Shown one piece after another: positions 13,663 to 22,312 of a stretch of DNA of 34,653 nt. The notes beneath the pieces were generated by a model, which worked only from the letters and a program-made list of their open reading frames with translations, ran no database searches and was not told the DNA's origin. Location of the stretch: IMG/VR virus record IMGVR_UViG_3300046012_000424, positions 1 through 34,653 of that record; one strand, given 5' to 3'. The position numbers and the translations under genes were made by a program. This DNA comes from a virus. The first letter of the stretch is position 1, and each line of letters opens with the position of its first letter.

Positions 13663-13977
13663 TTAGGCAGCTCGCTTCGCAGGTGTGGGTTTTGCTCGAG
13701 GGGATCTCAGTAATACTGCATCGGTAGTTGTAGCCTTCCAGAGACCGTACCTAGATGCGATGGCCACGAAGAAGGAAACTACTGAGTTCAGCACTGCCTG
13801 TTTCCAGTGGAAATTATCGCCGGCATTTGACCACTCGACGAAGAATCCATTGGCAGTACTCAATACCAGCGTGAGGATTCCCGTAACCTCAGATGGCCAA
13901 TGTGCTCGGCTCAGCAGTGAGGACAGCAGGGGAATAATCACACTCACGATCAGCAGTACTGTTGTAGCTGTGGTCAT
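13663..13977 (-). CDS. Holin
   Basis: The 104-residue membrane protein has an N-terminal hydrophobic helix (TTVLLIVSVIIPLLSSLL), a second hydrophobic segment (GILTLVLSTANGFFVEW) and a third weaker one (AVLNSVVSFFVAIASRYG), then a basic, Lys/Arg/Pro-rich tail. This is the layout of class I phage holins, which open the cytoplasmic membrane for the lysin. AGGAGG lies 4 bases upstream of ATG. It is the last gene of the late operon, directly after the lysin. Confidence 0.85.
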   Translation of the reverse strand: MTTATTVLLIVSVIIPLLSSLLSRAHWPSEVTGILTLVLSTANGFFVEWSNAGDNFHWKQAVLNSVVSFFVAIASRYGLWKATTTDAVLLRSPRAKPTPAKRAA

Positions 13978-13985
13978 ACAACCTC

Positions 13986-15098
13986 CTAGGGGTGGATGAT
14001 CTTATCCCGTGGGTAGATGTTGTCGAAGTTACCCGCGGGATGACCGGCCTTGGGGTTTGCGTGCTCGAGCTTAGGCAAGCTCACACCCCAGCGATTGGCG
14101 ATGCTGGACAAGGTATCTCCTTCCCTGACTATGTACACCGCCTTCTTGGGACTAGCCGGCTTGGGGTCGATCCCTCCCGGCCACCGAATAACATCACCAA
14201 CATGGATCACATAGTTGGGACCCTTGATGTTGTTCAGTCTCGCTACAGCCAGCCAGTTCGAGATTCCATGTCGATGGCAGACTGCGATTAGGCCGTCAGA
14301 ATCTGAGGGACGAATTCTGTAGGTACCTCCACTGGGGATAGGCTTCGGCTTTGGCTTGACCGGCTTGACCGGTGGCTTCACCGGAGGCTTTGCTCCAGCC
14401 TTGACTCGAAGATGACTGAGAACATTGTTGGTCAACATCACGTTCTCGTCAGCACCCTTGTTGAACCAATAGTTCCCAGTCTGCCACACATCGATGCCAG
14501 CCGGCCGGTTCTTCAAGACGATCGCGATGTCCTTGGCTTCTGGCTGATAGGGCAGATTGTTGTCGGACCACGATGTAGACATAGTCTGCCAGCCAGAAAC
14601 TATGACACCGCGCTTCTTCATCTCTCGGATGGCGGCAGATCCTGCGTAGAGTCCGACTTCGTAGTACCCCTGAAGCGCTTTGTCATACGCTTGGAGGTAG
14701 TCCTCGACGTCGTCGTAGCTAGCGTGATCGGGGGCCTTGTCCCAGGAGACGAAGATGACTCCGCCTTTGGCGTATCCCCTGGACTTCCAGAACTTGAGGT
14801 CTGCAGCACCATCAGCTTTACCTGCTGAGGCGCCTTCCTCGACCCGGTCTTCGTACCACTCTGAGTTCGCGATGAAGTCCCCGACCTGGGTAAGCCGAGC
14901 AATCTCATCAGGGCCGCAGAGTTTCCACTGGGTGTTGTCGTTTCCGTTACCTGCTCCTGCGCTGTACCGGAAGAAGAACTTTCCCTTTGCTTGCTGGAAG
15001 GCTTTCGTCTTGTCGGCATCGAGCTTTCCTCCGCTGTCGGTCATCCGGAAACTAGAGGAATCAATCCCTAGGTCTCCGGCCTTGGCAACTGCTACCAT
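13986..15098 (-). CDS. Endolysin: DUF1906-like glycoside-hydrolase-type domain with two LysM repeats
   Basis: The 370-residue protein starts at ATG 15098, with GAAGGGA upstream; the start lies one base past the protease stop, so a longer reading overlapping that gene is rejected. Residues 1-235 (AGDLGIDSSSF, FFRYS, VIFVSWDKA, GVIVSGWQT, DVWQTGNYWF) fit the DUF1906 / Rv2525c-like glycoside-hydrolase-type fold. A Pro/Lys-rich linker and a LysM domain (about 260-310) follow, then a second LysM (about 322-370, YIVREGDTLSSIANRWGVS). LysM binds peptidoglycan. It likely degrades the host wall at the end of infection. Confidence 0.85.
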   Translation of the reverse strand: MVAVAKAGDLGIDSSSFRMTDSGGKLDADKTKAFQQAKGKFFFRYSAGAGNGNDNTQWKLCGPDEIARLTQVGDFIANSEWYEDRVEEGASAGKADGAADLKFWKSRGYAKGGVIFVSWDKAPDHASYDDVEDYLQAYDKALQGYYEVGLYAGSAAIREMKKRGVIVSGWQTMSTSWSDNNLPYQPEAKDIAIVLKNRPAGIDVWQTGNYWFNKGADENVMLTNNVLSHLRVKAGAKPPVKPPVKPVKPKPKPIPSGGTYRIRPSDSDGLIAVCHRHGISNWLAVARLNNIKGPNYVIHVGDVIRWPGGIDPKPASPKKAVYIVREGDTLSSIANRWGVSLPKLEHANPKAGHPAGNFDNIYPRDKIIHP

Positions 15099-15099
15099 G

Positions 15100-15984
15100 T
15101 CAGTATCCCTTCGCAAGCTTCCAGGCATCATAGGCCACTTTGGCCTTACCTGCCCTAGTAATCCGGGAAACGATCGTACGCTCCCAGGGGTCCATTGCAC
15201 TCATGAGATGCTGATCCTCAGGAGGTACTGGCTTCGGCGAGGGCGGAGTTGGTGTGGGTGCTGGCTGGTTGAGAGGCGTGAAGAAGGTCGCGTCGCCGTT
15301 CTGCTTCAGCAACACCTCGAAGTTACTGATAGTCATGAACATAGCACCCTTACGACCCCAACTACTGCTCCAAGAATTGTAGAACCAGAATTGCTCCAAC
15401 TCCAGATCTACTTTCCACACCTCGAATTCGTGGCCACCTCGAACTGAGCCAGTGGGTTTGATCTCCGCCGTGATGCTGTTTATGTCGTCCATGCCGGTCA
15501 TCCAGTTGACCCCTACGATGCCGGGGCCCTTCTGCAAACCAGCGATCATGTCGTCAGGGGATAACGCATGGGTATACCCGGTGATCAGCCCGAACTTCTG
15601 AGCCGCCTTGGCAACGCTGAGGCCATCACTACCCGTGTCCGTGGGCAGATAAGTACCTGAGTATCCATCAAGCACCGTTGCCTCACTGTACAATTTTACT
15701 GCCTCTGGTTCATCCAGAGTAAGAGAGTTGTCATTGAGCTTGGAGACTAGAGTTGAATAGAAAGGCTCAGTACCAAGAGCGCCGGCCATCGCGTTGCCAG
15801 TACAGCTGCCCAGGTCTCCCTGATCCAGGATGGGGGTCTTTCTTTCCCAGGCCTTGGTCACTGGTGAGTCCACCTGAGCTACACGATACTGCAGTGATCG
15901 TGAGTCGTGGTTGACATGACGACCGAGTCGCCTGTTTGGAACCTTAGTTTCTGGGATGATTTCTCGAGTAAGGCTGAAGGTCAT
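15100..15984 (-). CDS. Papain-like cysteine protease, probable lysis endopeptidase
   Basis: The 294-residue protein carries the papain (C1) pattern: DQGDLGSCTGNAM with C61, GGHEFEVW with H185 and FYNSWSSSWG with N203. Residues 245-265 form a Pro/Thr linker and the last 45 residues a short helical domain of unknown type (DPWERTIVSRIT). It lies immediately before the lysin gene, so it may cut the peptide bridge while the lysin cuts the glycan. A start-of-infection or head-maturation protease role is less likely from the position. No signal peptide is visible. Confidence 0.85.
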   Translation of the reverse strand: MTFSLTREIIPETKVPNRRLGRHVNHDSRSLQYRVAQVDSPVTKAWERKTPILDQGDLGSCTGNAMAGALGTEPFYSTLVSKLNDNSLTLDEPEAVKLYSEATVLDGYSGTYLPTDTGSDGLSVAKAAQKFGLITGYTHALSPDDMIAGLQKGPGIVGVNWMTGMDDINSITAEIKPTGSVRGGHEFEVWKVDLELEQFWFYNSWSSSWGRKGAMFMTISNFEVLLKQNGDATFFTPLNQPAPTPTPPSPKPVPPEDQHLMSAMDPWERTIVSRITRAGKAKVAYDAWKLAKGY

Positions 15985-15993
15985 TCTTACCTC

Positions 15994-16572
15994 TCAACAG
16001 ATCAACGGGAATAGTTTGCAGATAGGGTCCAATACCCCTGGTGAACTAGGGGGTGGAGAGGGAGCAGGACGCGAAACCGTTCGGGTAGCTGTCCTTGACC
16101 TGGTCTTGGTGACAGTCCTCGTGCTACGACTGTGACTTACTCTAGTCTTGGTTTGAGTTTGAATCACCACCGGCGGTGTGGGTAATGCCTCATGAGTAGT
16201 GTGAGGTTTCGTGCGGGGGGTGCGCGAAGGTGATGCATGAGGCGAGGTTGATTTGGGAGAGCCTGGGGAAGTCGAGGGAGCAGTAGGAATTGGCGGTGGG
16301 GTATACGGACCGCACTTGAAGCTCGCCCGAACCTGATCAATCCTGAAGTTACCCGGAGGAATTGCTCGAATGATTGAGCAGATTGCACCGTTTACCTGAG
16401 CTCGTCGATCATTCTTCTCTTGCAGAATAGCCCAGTTTATATACAGGGATTCTAGAAAAACCAGAACTAATCCAATGATAACTATCCTCTTAGCTTGCCT
16501 TTCTATCCAACTGAGAGATTTGTCAGTTTTGGTTGGGTGGTGCTGGGGGGTCGGGGAAGGCCTGGGTCGCAT
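15994..16572 (-). CDS. Single-pass membrane protein with Ser/Thr/Pro-rich tail
   Basis: The 192-residue protein has one transmembrane helix (about 29-49, IVIIGLVLVFLESLYINWAI) after a basic N-terminus, then an exposed region and a long Ser/Thr/Pro/Arg-rich segment (about 90-180), ending in CKLFPLIC. GGAGGAGG lies 7 bases before ATG. It overlaps the preceding gene by about 50 bases in another frame. It lies in the lysis cluster; a role in lysis or wall attachment is inferred from position only. Confidence 0.7.
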   Translation of the reverse strand: MRPRPSPTPQHHPTKTDKSLSWIERQAKRIVIIGLVLVFLESLYINWAILQEKNDRRAQVNGAICSIIRAIPPGNFRIDQVRASFKCGPYTPPPIPTAPSTSPGSPKSTSPHASPSRTPRTKPHTTHEALPTPPVVIQTQTKTRVSHSRSTRTVTKTRSRTATRTVSRPAPSPPPSSPGVLDPICKLFPLIC

Positions 16573-16867
16573 TTGGTAACCTCCTCCCGGTACTAGGATC
16601 TATACGATAGATCATCATGATTCTCTCATAGTGATCGATCTTCTGGTCCTTCTCCTCGTTTTCTCTGCGTAATCTACGAGCCTCACCCCTCAAATCCTTC
16701 AGCCATTGTGGTTCAGAATCCCGATCGTTGTTACGATGAGATCTACTTCGGATAGCTGCAAAGTACCCTATCAAGGCAACCGTAACAGTTACCACCCCCG
16801 TGATCAACAACCCACCGTAGCTTTGCTCAGGCGTGGGCCCTTCAGCCAGGATCACGAGGTGGAGCAT
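16523..16867 (-). CDS. Single-pass membrane protein with coiled coil, possible second holin
   Basis: The 114-residue protein starts at ATG 16867, two bases past the preceding stop, with GAGGAGGGG upstream. An N-terminal transmembrane helix (about 17-39, GLLITGVVTVTVALIGYFAA) is followed by a charged helix with coiled-coil pattern (LRGEARRLRRENEEKDQKID). Actinophage lysis cassettes often carry a one-helix holin-like protein of this shape next to the main holin. This identity is inferred from architecture and location. Confidence 0.7.
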   Translation of the reverse strand: MLHLVILAEGPTPEQSYGGLLITGVVTVTVALIGYFAAIRSRSHRNNDRDSEPQWLKDLRGEARRLRRENEEKDQKIDHYERIMMIYRIDPSTGRRLPNATQAFPDPPAPPNQN

Positions 16868-16868
16868 C

Positions 16869-17300
16869 TCACCCCTCCTCGGCCTTGACAAACCGTCTTT
16901 CTTCAGTAAGGTAAAGCGAAAGAGCTATCCATGCTACGAGAAACCACTTGGTTATACTCCCGAAAGCAACTGTATTTACTTGGATCCAGCTAATGACTAC
17001 AGCCGCAGATATCCAGATGCTAACTACGAAAGTAGCAAATTGAACCCTCCTTGCTAGAAATCCACACCTTGCTGACGAGTAGAAAATGTATGCTCCGAGT
17101 ATCAGCAATATAACTCCATAGGTGTGAAGCCCCCAGGGCATACGTTTGAGGATATAGTAACTAGGACCGTGAGCTACGGTGTTACCCCGAGCAAAGAATA
17201 CGGCCCCGTCGAGGGTAGCTAACCCTGCCTCGCCCCAGGCCATCATACGCCAAAGTCCGTATGCATGTAACCTTAGGACTACTTCTTGAAACACCCTCAT
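16869..17300 (-). CDS. Multi-pass membrane protein of the lysis/tail junction
   Basis: The 143-residue protein has three predicted membrane helices (about 57-76, 84-104 and 110-130) after an amphipathic N-terminus. I prefer ATG 17300 with GGTGAGG upstream; GTG 17306 is the alternative. It follows the 1381-residue tail gene and precedes two other membrane proteins. It may be a holin-like or host-modifying membrane protein. No family is recognised. Confidence 0.65.
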   Translation of the reverse strand: MRVFQEVVLRLHAYGLWRMMAWGEAGLATLDGAVFFARGNTVAHGPSYYILKRMPWGLHTYGVILLILGAYIFYSSARCGFLARRVQFATFVVSIWISAAVVISWIQVNTVAFGSITKWFLVAWIALSLYLTEERRFVKAEEG

Positions 17301-17307
17301 TATCACC

Positions 17308-20300
17308 TCACCCTTGGTCCGCGATCAGACCGCTAAGGTTACCCTGAGGTAGTGTACGAGATATCCAGAGGGCAAGTCGCTTAGACTCTTCCTGGTTGAG
17401 AGAGTCAATTTCCGTGGTGTACACGGATTCCCCCGTATCCGGATCCTCGGCTATGGCCAGAGACATAACCCGTCGCTTGACATACTCCTCTCCATAGTCC
17501 CCGGGTCCGAGGATCCAATCACTAACACCAAAGTCAACCCAGGGGGTATAACTACTCCAGAAGTCAATCGTAGAACTGGTTTGAGCCGCCAGAGAAGATT
17601 CAATGGTAGAACTAGCGATACGTCTTGCGTTGCTGTAGTTCTTACCAGATCCATCGTAAAAACCCTCTACTCGTCCGAACTTATCGAGAGCACTTACGTT
17701 GCCGACTACTTCAGCCATGTTGGTGTCGGACTTTGTTAGCAGTACTGTCTTAGCACTGAAATCTATGGTTGAGTTGGACGTAAGCACATTCTTACCCTTG
17801 CGGAATATAACTGGTTCGATCTTGGTGAGATGCCCAGTTTGCATCCCATCATAGTGGCTGTAGATCTCATCCTCAGAAAGCAGTCGTTGATAGAAAGCAA
17901 AGTAACCAAATCCACCCAAGTCCTTAGGTGTACCACTGTTGTCAAACTGAATATTCAGGCTAAGCTGACCAACGGTAAAGGGTGTGGCTACTTGAGTATT
18001 GACTACCTCTACTCCATCCATGTAGATAATAACAACACTCTGACCCGAGACATTATAGAAGTTACAAACCCAGTGGTGAGATAGCTCATCATTTCTTATG
18101 TTACGATGAACGGTCTCCCCGTTCTGGTTGATTTCAACAAAGATTTGATCGGAGTCAAAGACATCAAAGCTGTTGTCCCGAAGACCGAAGTCAAAGAAGA
18201 AAGCATCGTCCACAGCTGTAGAATTGCTGACACTACTATCTTCTCCTGCGGGCCACATCTCAAGACCAAGATCCCACGACGCGTCGTTGATGATAAACTC
18301 AAGGCAGAATCCATCTTCACCGGTGATGTCGAACCCTAAGTTACCACCTGGGGATAAGGAGTCTACATTGATTATTGACAGAATGGCTGGGTATTCCGCG
18401 GCCGCAGAATTACTGAGACCTACTAAACTATCGGCAGGAGGCTCCATCAAAGCGCCTGCTCCTACTGAAGCAAAGTATCTCCAGTAAGGATCAAAAACGA
18501 AGTGGTTCAGATCTATAACTACCAGTTCACCGTTGAGACCTGGGAAGTACTTCACAGTACCCACCGTGTCAATGCTTCCAGTCTGTACTGCCCCACGGAA
18601 ATCAAAGAGTTCGTCAGGCTCAGAGTTCTGAACCAGAGTCAAGTAATCTCCCGGAGGGTTGAGCTCTCCTCTATCCACACCCCGGGTGCGCGCCGACTGC
18701 ATTCTGAGATTCTCGTCGAACCAGATATCACAAGCGGTGTCGGTTACCTTATCGATAACTTGGTCATAACCTAGTCCATGATCGAAAAACCATTGTGCAC
18801 CATCCCTCGACCAGACTCTACCGTAAGAGTCGAATGTCTCATCAAACCCTAGCTGGAATAGGTTGAACACCGTTGTCTGACCATTAGCTGCAGCCCGACT
18901 GACGATCTCGTTGTACAGCAGGGTTAGCATATCCCCCATAGTCCAAGAGGGTAGGACACCAGGATAGGGTAGCATGAGGTAGTTTATTGCATTAGACTGG
19001 GCAAAAGCTGTATGAGCAGCAGCCTCGCCGGCATCACTCAGGACATACAATCCACAAAGGATAGCCGCGGGGTTACTGTAATCAGGGGAGTCTTGTGGGT
19101 AGGCTGACTGAGCTGCGACGATCGTCACGCTGTGTGGCCCAGGAGCAACCCACGCGATGTCTGACTCGCTGGTAGTTTGCCAGCTGTTGGAGTAAACCCA
19201 AGGATCACCGTCTAGGTACGCCTGTGCCTCATCGTCTGCAGCTAAGTACATTTTGAGAGGCTGAGCGTAAGCTAGAGGATTGTTGATCACCGTTTTGAAT
19301 ACACAGATACCCTCACCTGAGGGGAAAGTATCTGGGGTAAAGGACCAGATCCAGAAAGCAGTGTTTAGGTCAGCAGGCCAATCGGATGGACTACCAGCCC
19401 AGGGGTTAGTAGCACCGCCAGTAGCAACATCTTGCCTGGCGATCTCGACCGGGATTGTCCAACTGGTTGTATCAAACCAGTGGCCTAAAGAAGCACTAGA
19501 AGCTACACCGAAGCTTCTCTTCTGTCTCACTACTGCTGGAGTAACCCTAAGATCTTGAGAACCTCGCTCCGGGTATACGATAGCTTGGGAGAGCCATGCC
19601 CCATACCCGCCTAGTCCCCGAACAATGATCCCCTCGGCAGAACCTTCGTCCGTTGCAACTATCGTAGGTGTATGACCACTGATAACCCAGAAGCCAATAT
19701 AACGCCCTCCATCTTTGACTCTTACAATGTTACCCGGGTCAATTAGTGTCGGGTTAGCTGTCCAGGTTGCATCATCTAGCAGTAAGGTAAAACTACCTGC
19801 CCCTGGACCCCGATGTTCTTCTAGGTATGTCGGAGAGATACGACTGGGTACATTACTGATGAATTCACCGGTATCGTGAGCGTACACCTCTAGTTCAATT
19901 TTGGGCTTACTTTTGAGGTAAGTAAAGTTGGGTTGAGCTGGAATATGTACACCAGTCTCAGCAAAGTCTGAAGCAATGCTGCCATTATGGATCCACAGCA
20001 GTAGGAGGCAATCAATCTCATAGTTACTGGGATCGATCAACGCTGCCCGGATCGAGGAATTACACCACCCTGTATCCCAGAGAGGCTCGTCCGGATTGCC
20101 GTTAGGCCAAGCTATCTGTGCTATCCGATATTTGACCTGAGAGACAGCAGTCCATGTTACTCGTATGGGTAAGTCATCCTCTTGAGTAAATACTGGATTG
20201 CCTGAACCATCTAAAGCCAGAGCAGGACTAGTCCACACCGGGGTGGCTGGTCTCGCCGGCGTGTTGAACTGGATGACAGCAGGAACTCCCCACTGCTCTG

Positions 20301-21453
20301 TCATTACGTTCATGTCTTGGATGCGCAGGTAATAAAGATGCCCGGACTCAAAGTTTCCTGCCGGTATAGTTACGGTTATCACTGAGAAAGCTGAAGCCGT
20401 ATAGATAGCTACCTCACTGTCCATGTTTTCCATGGGCAACCAGGTAACATTATCTGTACTGTAAGTCAACCTAGACTTCCAGTGATCAGCTCCGTTGGGC
20501 AGGTCTGACTCGTAGGTCCAAGAGATTTTGACCGGGTAATCTGGGTTGAGTAACCACCCACCGCCAGCAGGAGTTCGAAGAATTGCCTCTGGGTCTAGGG
20601 CAGTGAAGTTTCCGATGATAGGGGCTCGTGGTGTGGGTAAGTAAAGGAAACTTAGAGTTCCATTGTTCCCCTGAGCAGCGCCAGTACCACGAGTAGTAGT
20701 ACCGTCTGGAATCTTTACCGGGTCGAAGAAGTTAGAACCACCACCACCAGCACCAGAGGAGTGGTCACTCGAGGCGTTAGCAGCTGAACCGCCACCCCAG
20801 TATCCACCGCCACCAGCACCGCCACCCCTTACAACCGACGACGCCGATCCTCCGCCATTACCACCTTGGCCTAATGAACCAGCTTGTCCCAAGCTTGATG
20901 TAGTTCCATTCGGTGCTCCGGCTGCACCACCTGCAGTCTGAGTACCGCCGCCACCGCCGCCAGTCGATGGGTTACCACCTGTAGCACTGCCCCCCGCAGC
21001 TCCTGTTGCTGCACCCCCTGCACCACCAGAACCTTTGACACCCGTAGCACCGGTTCGGCCAGTAGCACCTGCACCAGCGGCAACGATTATCCGATTAGCT
21101 AAGGCATCACCGCCTAGCCGTACATCAGTTGCACCGGAACCACCATAACCCGGACTTCCTCCTCCGGTGTTATTACCGCCAGTACCGCCGCCGTTGAATC
21201 CCGCAGCCCCGCCAATAGTAGCGCTTGGAGAACCTCCGACGCCACCGATACGAATTCTGAGATTAGTGACACCCTTGTCAGCTTCGGTAATTGCAAGGTC
21301 ACCGATAACTTTACCGCCAGCACCATCTCCAGTAAAAGGACCACCCGCACCGTTGGCAACAATCGTTAGTTGATCACCGCAGTCGTTCGGGATGACAAAG
21401 TTGACAGCTGCGCCAGTGTAAACAAGATTGACAGTCTTCGGTACAAAAGCCAT
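17308..21453 (-). CDS. Large tail hub and fibre protein (minor tail protein)
   Basis: The 1381-residue mosaic protein starts at ATG 21453. Residues 1-250 are a Gly-rich shaft with many GGxG repeats. Residues about 270-520 look like Ig/Fn3-type beta domains. Residues about 520-660 and 830-960 fit the tail-hub family (Gp37-like: IELEVYAHDTGEFIS ... GNIVRVKDGGRYIGFWVISGH). Residues about 690-800 contain the galactose-binding-like MYLAADDEAQAYLDG, and about 1035-1205 a LamG/concanavalin-type lectin domain. It therefore combines the hub that plugs the tube with carbohydrate-binding parts that may recognise the host surface. The gene follows the distal tail protein with almost no gap. Confidence 0.85.
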   Translation of the reverse strand: MAFVPKTVNLVYTGAAVNFVIPNDCGDQLTIVANGAGGPFTGDGAGGKVIGDLAITEADKGVTNLRIRIGGVGGSPSATIGGAAGFNGGGTGGNNTGGGSPGYGGSGATDVRLGGDALANRIIVAAGAGATGRTGATGVKGSGGAGGAATGAAGGSATGGNPSTGGGGGGTQTAGGAAGAPNGTTSSLGQAGSLGQGGNGGGSASSVVRGGGAGGGGYWGGGSAANASSDHSSGAGGGGSNFFDPVKIPDGTTTRGTGAAQGNNGTLSFLYLPTPRAPIIGNFTALDPEAILRTPAGGGWLLNPDYPVKISWTYESDLPNGADHWKSRLTYSTDNVTWLPMENMDSEVAIYTASAFSVITVTIPAGNFESGHLYYLRIQDMNVMTEQWGVPAVIQFNTPARPATPVWTSPALALDGSGNPVFTQEDDLPIRVTWTAVSQVKYRIAQIAWPNGNPDEPLWDTGWCNSSIRAALIDPSNYEIDCLLLLWIHNGSIASDFAETGVHIPAQPNFTYLKSKPKIELEVYAHDTGEFISNVPSRISPTYLEEHRGPGAGSFTLLLDDATWTANPTLIDPGNIVRVKDGGRYIGFWVISGHTPTIVATDEGSAEGIIVRGLGGYGAWLSQAIVYPERGSQDLRVTPAVVRQKRSFGVASSASLGHWFDTTSWTIPVEIARQDVATGGATNPWAGSPSDWPADLNTAFWIWSFTPDTFPSGEGICVFKTVINNPLAYAQPLKMYLAADDEAQAYLDGDPWVYSNSWQTTSESDIAWVAPGPHSVTIVAAQSAYPQDSPDYSNPAAILCGLYVLSDAGEAAAHTAFAQSNAINYLMLPYPGVLPSWTMGDMLTLLYNEIVSRAAANGQTTVFNLFQLGFDETFDSYGRVWSRDGAQWFFDHGLGYDQVIDKVTDTACDIWFDENLRMQSARTRGVDRGELNPPGDYLTLVQNSEPDELFDFRGAVQTGSIDTVGTVKYFPGLNGELVVIDLNHFVFDPYWRYFASVGAGALMEPPADSLVGLSNSAAAEYPAILSIINVDSLSPGGNLGFDITGEDGFCLEFIINDASWDLGLEMWPAGEDSSVSNSTAVDDAFFFDFGLRDNSFDVFDSDQIFVEINQNGETVHRNIRNDELSHHWVCNFYNVSGQSVVIIYMDGVEVVNTQVATPFTVGQLSLNIQFDNSGTPKDLGGFGYFAFYQRLLSEDEIYSHYDGMQTGHLTKIEPVIFRKGKNVLTSNSTIDFSAKTVLLTKSDTNMAEVVGNVSALDKFGRVEGFYDGSGKNYSNARRIASSTIESSLAAQTSSTIDFWSSYTPWVDFGVSDWILGPGDYGEEYVKRRVMSLAIAEDPDTGESVYTTEIDSLNQEESKRLALWISRTLPQGNLSGLIADQG

Positions 21454-21454
21454 A

Positions 21455-22303
21455 TCAGTTCCAGGTGGGGTAGTAGGTTACAGTGCCACTCCAGTCACCA
21501 GTATCTGATGAGGGTGTTATACTGTTATCTCCAGGAGCCAACCTGAACCAGTCGTTAGAACCACTATGGCTGGTAAGACCTGCGTAGTTATCCCCGTTGA
21601 TCCTGGCAGATTGCCCTGAAAAGTCTATGAGGATGGGGTTAGTCACCAATCCAGACTTCAGTAAACTGAAGGTATGACCAGACTCAGTTGACTGTAGAGT
21701 TACATCACTGAACCCACCAACTGAACCAGTACCGGAGAAGCTAACTTTTCGACACTCAGCATCCCCAAGTACGGATTGAACTGCTGCACCAACTGCAGTA
21801 TCTATGTCGAAGGTATCACTGTCCCCGTAGAAATAGGGGTCAGCTAGTCTCAGATCAATGGTGAACTTCGCCCCAGTCATACCCAGCATCGCAGGCGACA
21901 AACCATCAGCATATCTCGCGCGAGCGTCGGCCGTGCGAAGGGTGCGAGATTCGTCATAGAAGCGTTTGCGGAGCGTGAAGACCTTCCCTTGGTTATGAAG
22001 TATGCGCTTCAATAGGTTCCAATTATAGTTGAACTCCTCACGAGCTGAGGAGCCAATGGGGACGTCGCCATCATCGGTGCAACCACGAACCCACATCCCC
22101 AGGCCCATAGTACGAGCGTCAGCTACCCGTTCTGTTTCTCGCTCACCTGGTATCCAAGGAATCCGAGTATCAGCTCCCCGTAACGGAACAGGAGTCTGTC
22201 GATCGCCACCCCATGTCTCGATGTTCTTCGCAAAAGTTGCTAACGAGTATTCCACACCATCGATGGGGATGACTGACCAGTACTCTGCGGTAGTCGTCGT
22301 CAT
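21455..22303 (-). CDS. Distal tail protein (Dit-like)
   Basis: The 282-residue protein lies between the tape measure and the hub, as Dit does in siphoviruses. Residues 1-150 (MTTTTAEYWSVIPIDGVEY ... MWVRGCTDDGDV) match the N-terminal ring-forming part of phage tail proteins, and the sequence LADPYFYGDSDTF followed by a beta-sandwich (about 165-282) fits the C-terminal domain. GATAGGAGA lies upstream of ATG. It would link the tail tube to the tip. Confidence 0.85.
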   Translation of the reverse strand: MTTTTAEYWSVIPIDGVEYSLATFAKNIETWGGDRQTPVPLRGADTRIPWIPGERETERVADARTMGLGMWVRGCTDDGDVPIGSSAREEFNYNWNLLKRILHNQGKVFTLRKRFYDESRTLRTADARARYADGLSPAMLGMTGAKFTIDLRLADPYFYGDSDTFDIDTAVGAAVQSVLGDAECRKVSFSGTGSVGGFSDVTLQSTESGHTFSLLKSGLVTNPILIDFSGQSARINGDNYAGLTSHSGSNDWFRLAPGDNSITPSSDTGDWSGTVTYYPTWN

Positions 22304-22312
22304 GGCGATCTC

